Made by a program: the position numbers and the translations under genes. This document shows positions 5,134-5,546 of a DNA stretch of 5,546 nucleotides, piece by piece. The notes beneath the pieces are model-generated. The model saw only the letters and a list, made by a program, of their open reading frames with translations, was not told the DNA's origin and searched no databases. This DNA is from Candidatus Egaibacter danicus (GTDB lineage: Bacteria; Pseudomonadota; Gammaproteobacteria; Burkholderiales; Burkholderiaceae): NCBI GenBank assembly GCA_011391115.1, contig JAABRC010000151.1:1-5546 (forward strand), written 5' to 3'. Position 1 is the first letter of the stretch, and every line of letters starts with the position of its first letter.

Positions 5134-5334
5134 ATGAAGATGAAGATTCAGTGTTTTACCGTCAAATTTCTGCTGCTGTCGTGCCTCCTCGGATTGACAG
5201 TCTTTTCAACTGTTTCTAATGATGAGTTGATGTCGACCTCCATCAACAGTCATGAATCACCAAGCGTTGGCACCTTCCATGCCGAAGCCCTCAAGCCAAC
5301 GCAGTCATTTTTGCAAATCATATTTGCGCATTAA
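5134..5334 (+). CDS. small hypothetical protein with N-terminal signal or anchor segment
   Basis: This 66-aa protein has a basic N-terminus (MKMKIQCFTVK), a hydrophobic stretch at 12-24 (FLLLSCLLGLTVF) and a polar remainder rich in Ser, Thr and Glu. That is a typical Sec signal peptide or single membrane anchor. Cleavage after Ser28 (STVS/ND) would leave about 38 residues. Cys17 is preceded by LLS, which loosely resembles a lipobox, but it sits mid-hydrophobic core, so a lipoprotein is unlikely. The start at 5134 is supported by AAGGAG 6 nt upstream; a second ATG follows at 5140 within the AAGATG tandem repeat. No family is recognised. The same frame is open after the TAA to the right window edge, so this might be the 5' end of a gene interrupted by a stop. 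It diverges from the SDR operon. Confidence 0.45.
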   Translation: MKMKIQCFTVKFLLLSCLLGLTVFSTVSNDELMSTSINSHESPSVGTFHAEALKPTQSFLQIIFAH

Positions 5335-5546
5335 GCCGGTGCGTCCGGGAGCGTGACAGATGGTCCTTCGAAGGTGGGCGTTGCAGTAGTACCCGCATCA
5401 CCTCGGGCTTGTCAATGCGCCGCTGAATCAGCATCAGCGCGGACATGCAAGCAGACTTCTTGTCCTGGCTCCAAAGCACCACTTCAGGGTCTTGATATGC
5501 ATGATGCCATTCATCAGTGCTACGCAGCGATTCGCCGGAGCGAGCC
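5318..5546 (-). CDS. unidentified partial open frame running off the right edge
   Basis: A - strand frame is open from the right edge (first full codon 5545-5543) for 75 codons to TGA at 5318-5320. The best-looking section contains EVVLWSQDKKSACMSALMLI followed by QRRIDKPEVMRVLLQR, with mostly G/C third positions. The last 20 residues are basic and low in hydrophobics. Its 3' end overlaps the small + strand gene tail to tail by 17 nt. The family is not recognised. A competing + strand frame is also open here, but its third positions look less gene-like. Beyond these frames nothing else is visible in 5335-5546. Confidence 0.25.
   Translation of the reverse strand, partial: ARSGESLRSTDEWHHAYQDPEVVLWSQDKKSACMSALMLIQRRIDKPEVMRVLLQRPPSKDHLSRSRTHRLNAQI

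Noticed and set aside
1..5546. tRNA, rRNA, CRISPR array, complete insertion sequence or riboswitch
   Set aside because: No cloverleaf, no regularly spaced direct repeats, no recognisable transposase and no conserved leader were seen on either strand.

Overview
The window reads as bacterial chromosome with a moderately high GC content. Codon use and the gene families suggest a Betaproteobacterium of the Comamonadaceae/Burkholderiales type. That placement is inference: no rRNA, tRNA or marker gene is present.

Layout. (1) At 37-747 on the + strand lies a pentapeptide-repeat protein that folds as one unbroken beta-helix, with a striking 20-residue cysteine periodicity. (2) Converging on it is a tight five-gene operon on the - strand, read from about 4847 down to 775. 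The order is NAD-type SDR (4847-4113), NADP-type SDR (4102-3332), SnoaL/NTF2-like putative dehydratase (3321-2689), Old Yellow Enzyme ene-reductase (2687-1626) and a third, NAD-type SDR (1572-775). Gaps are 10, 10, 1 and 53 nt. (3) At 4848-5546 is a mixed region. It holds what may be the 3' stub of a lost upstream operon gene (4885-4998), an AT-rich stretch with two inverted repeats, a small secreted or membrane-anchored 66-aa protein on the + strand (5134-5334), and an unidentified - strand open frame running off the right edge.

How the genes may work together. Alcohol dehydrogenases, a SnoaL-fold dehydratase and an ene-reductase together suggest oxidation of a hydroxyl to a ketone, elimination of a beta-hydroxyl to an enone, then reduction of the C=C bond. 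The last step could be followed by reduction of the ketone. The outcome would be dehydroxylation or saturation of an alicyclic substrate such as a steroid, bile acid, terpenoid or cyclic ketone. The dehydratase candidate keeps a Tyr-Asp-His arrangement resembling that of bile-acid 7alpha-dehydratase BaiE. The substrate cannot be read from the sequence. No CoA ligase, ring-cleavage enzyme, transporter or dedicated regulator is in the window.

Points of most interest are the cysteine ladder in the pentapeptide protein, non-consensus active-site residues in the OYE (Ser where His/Asn is usual) and in two of the three SDRs (Arg or Ser at the catalytic-tetrad Asn), a five-codon minicistron bridging two operon genes by double ATGA overlaps, and the apparent truncation junction upstream of the operon.
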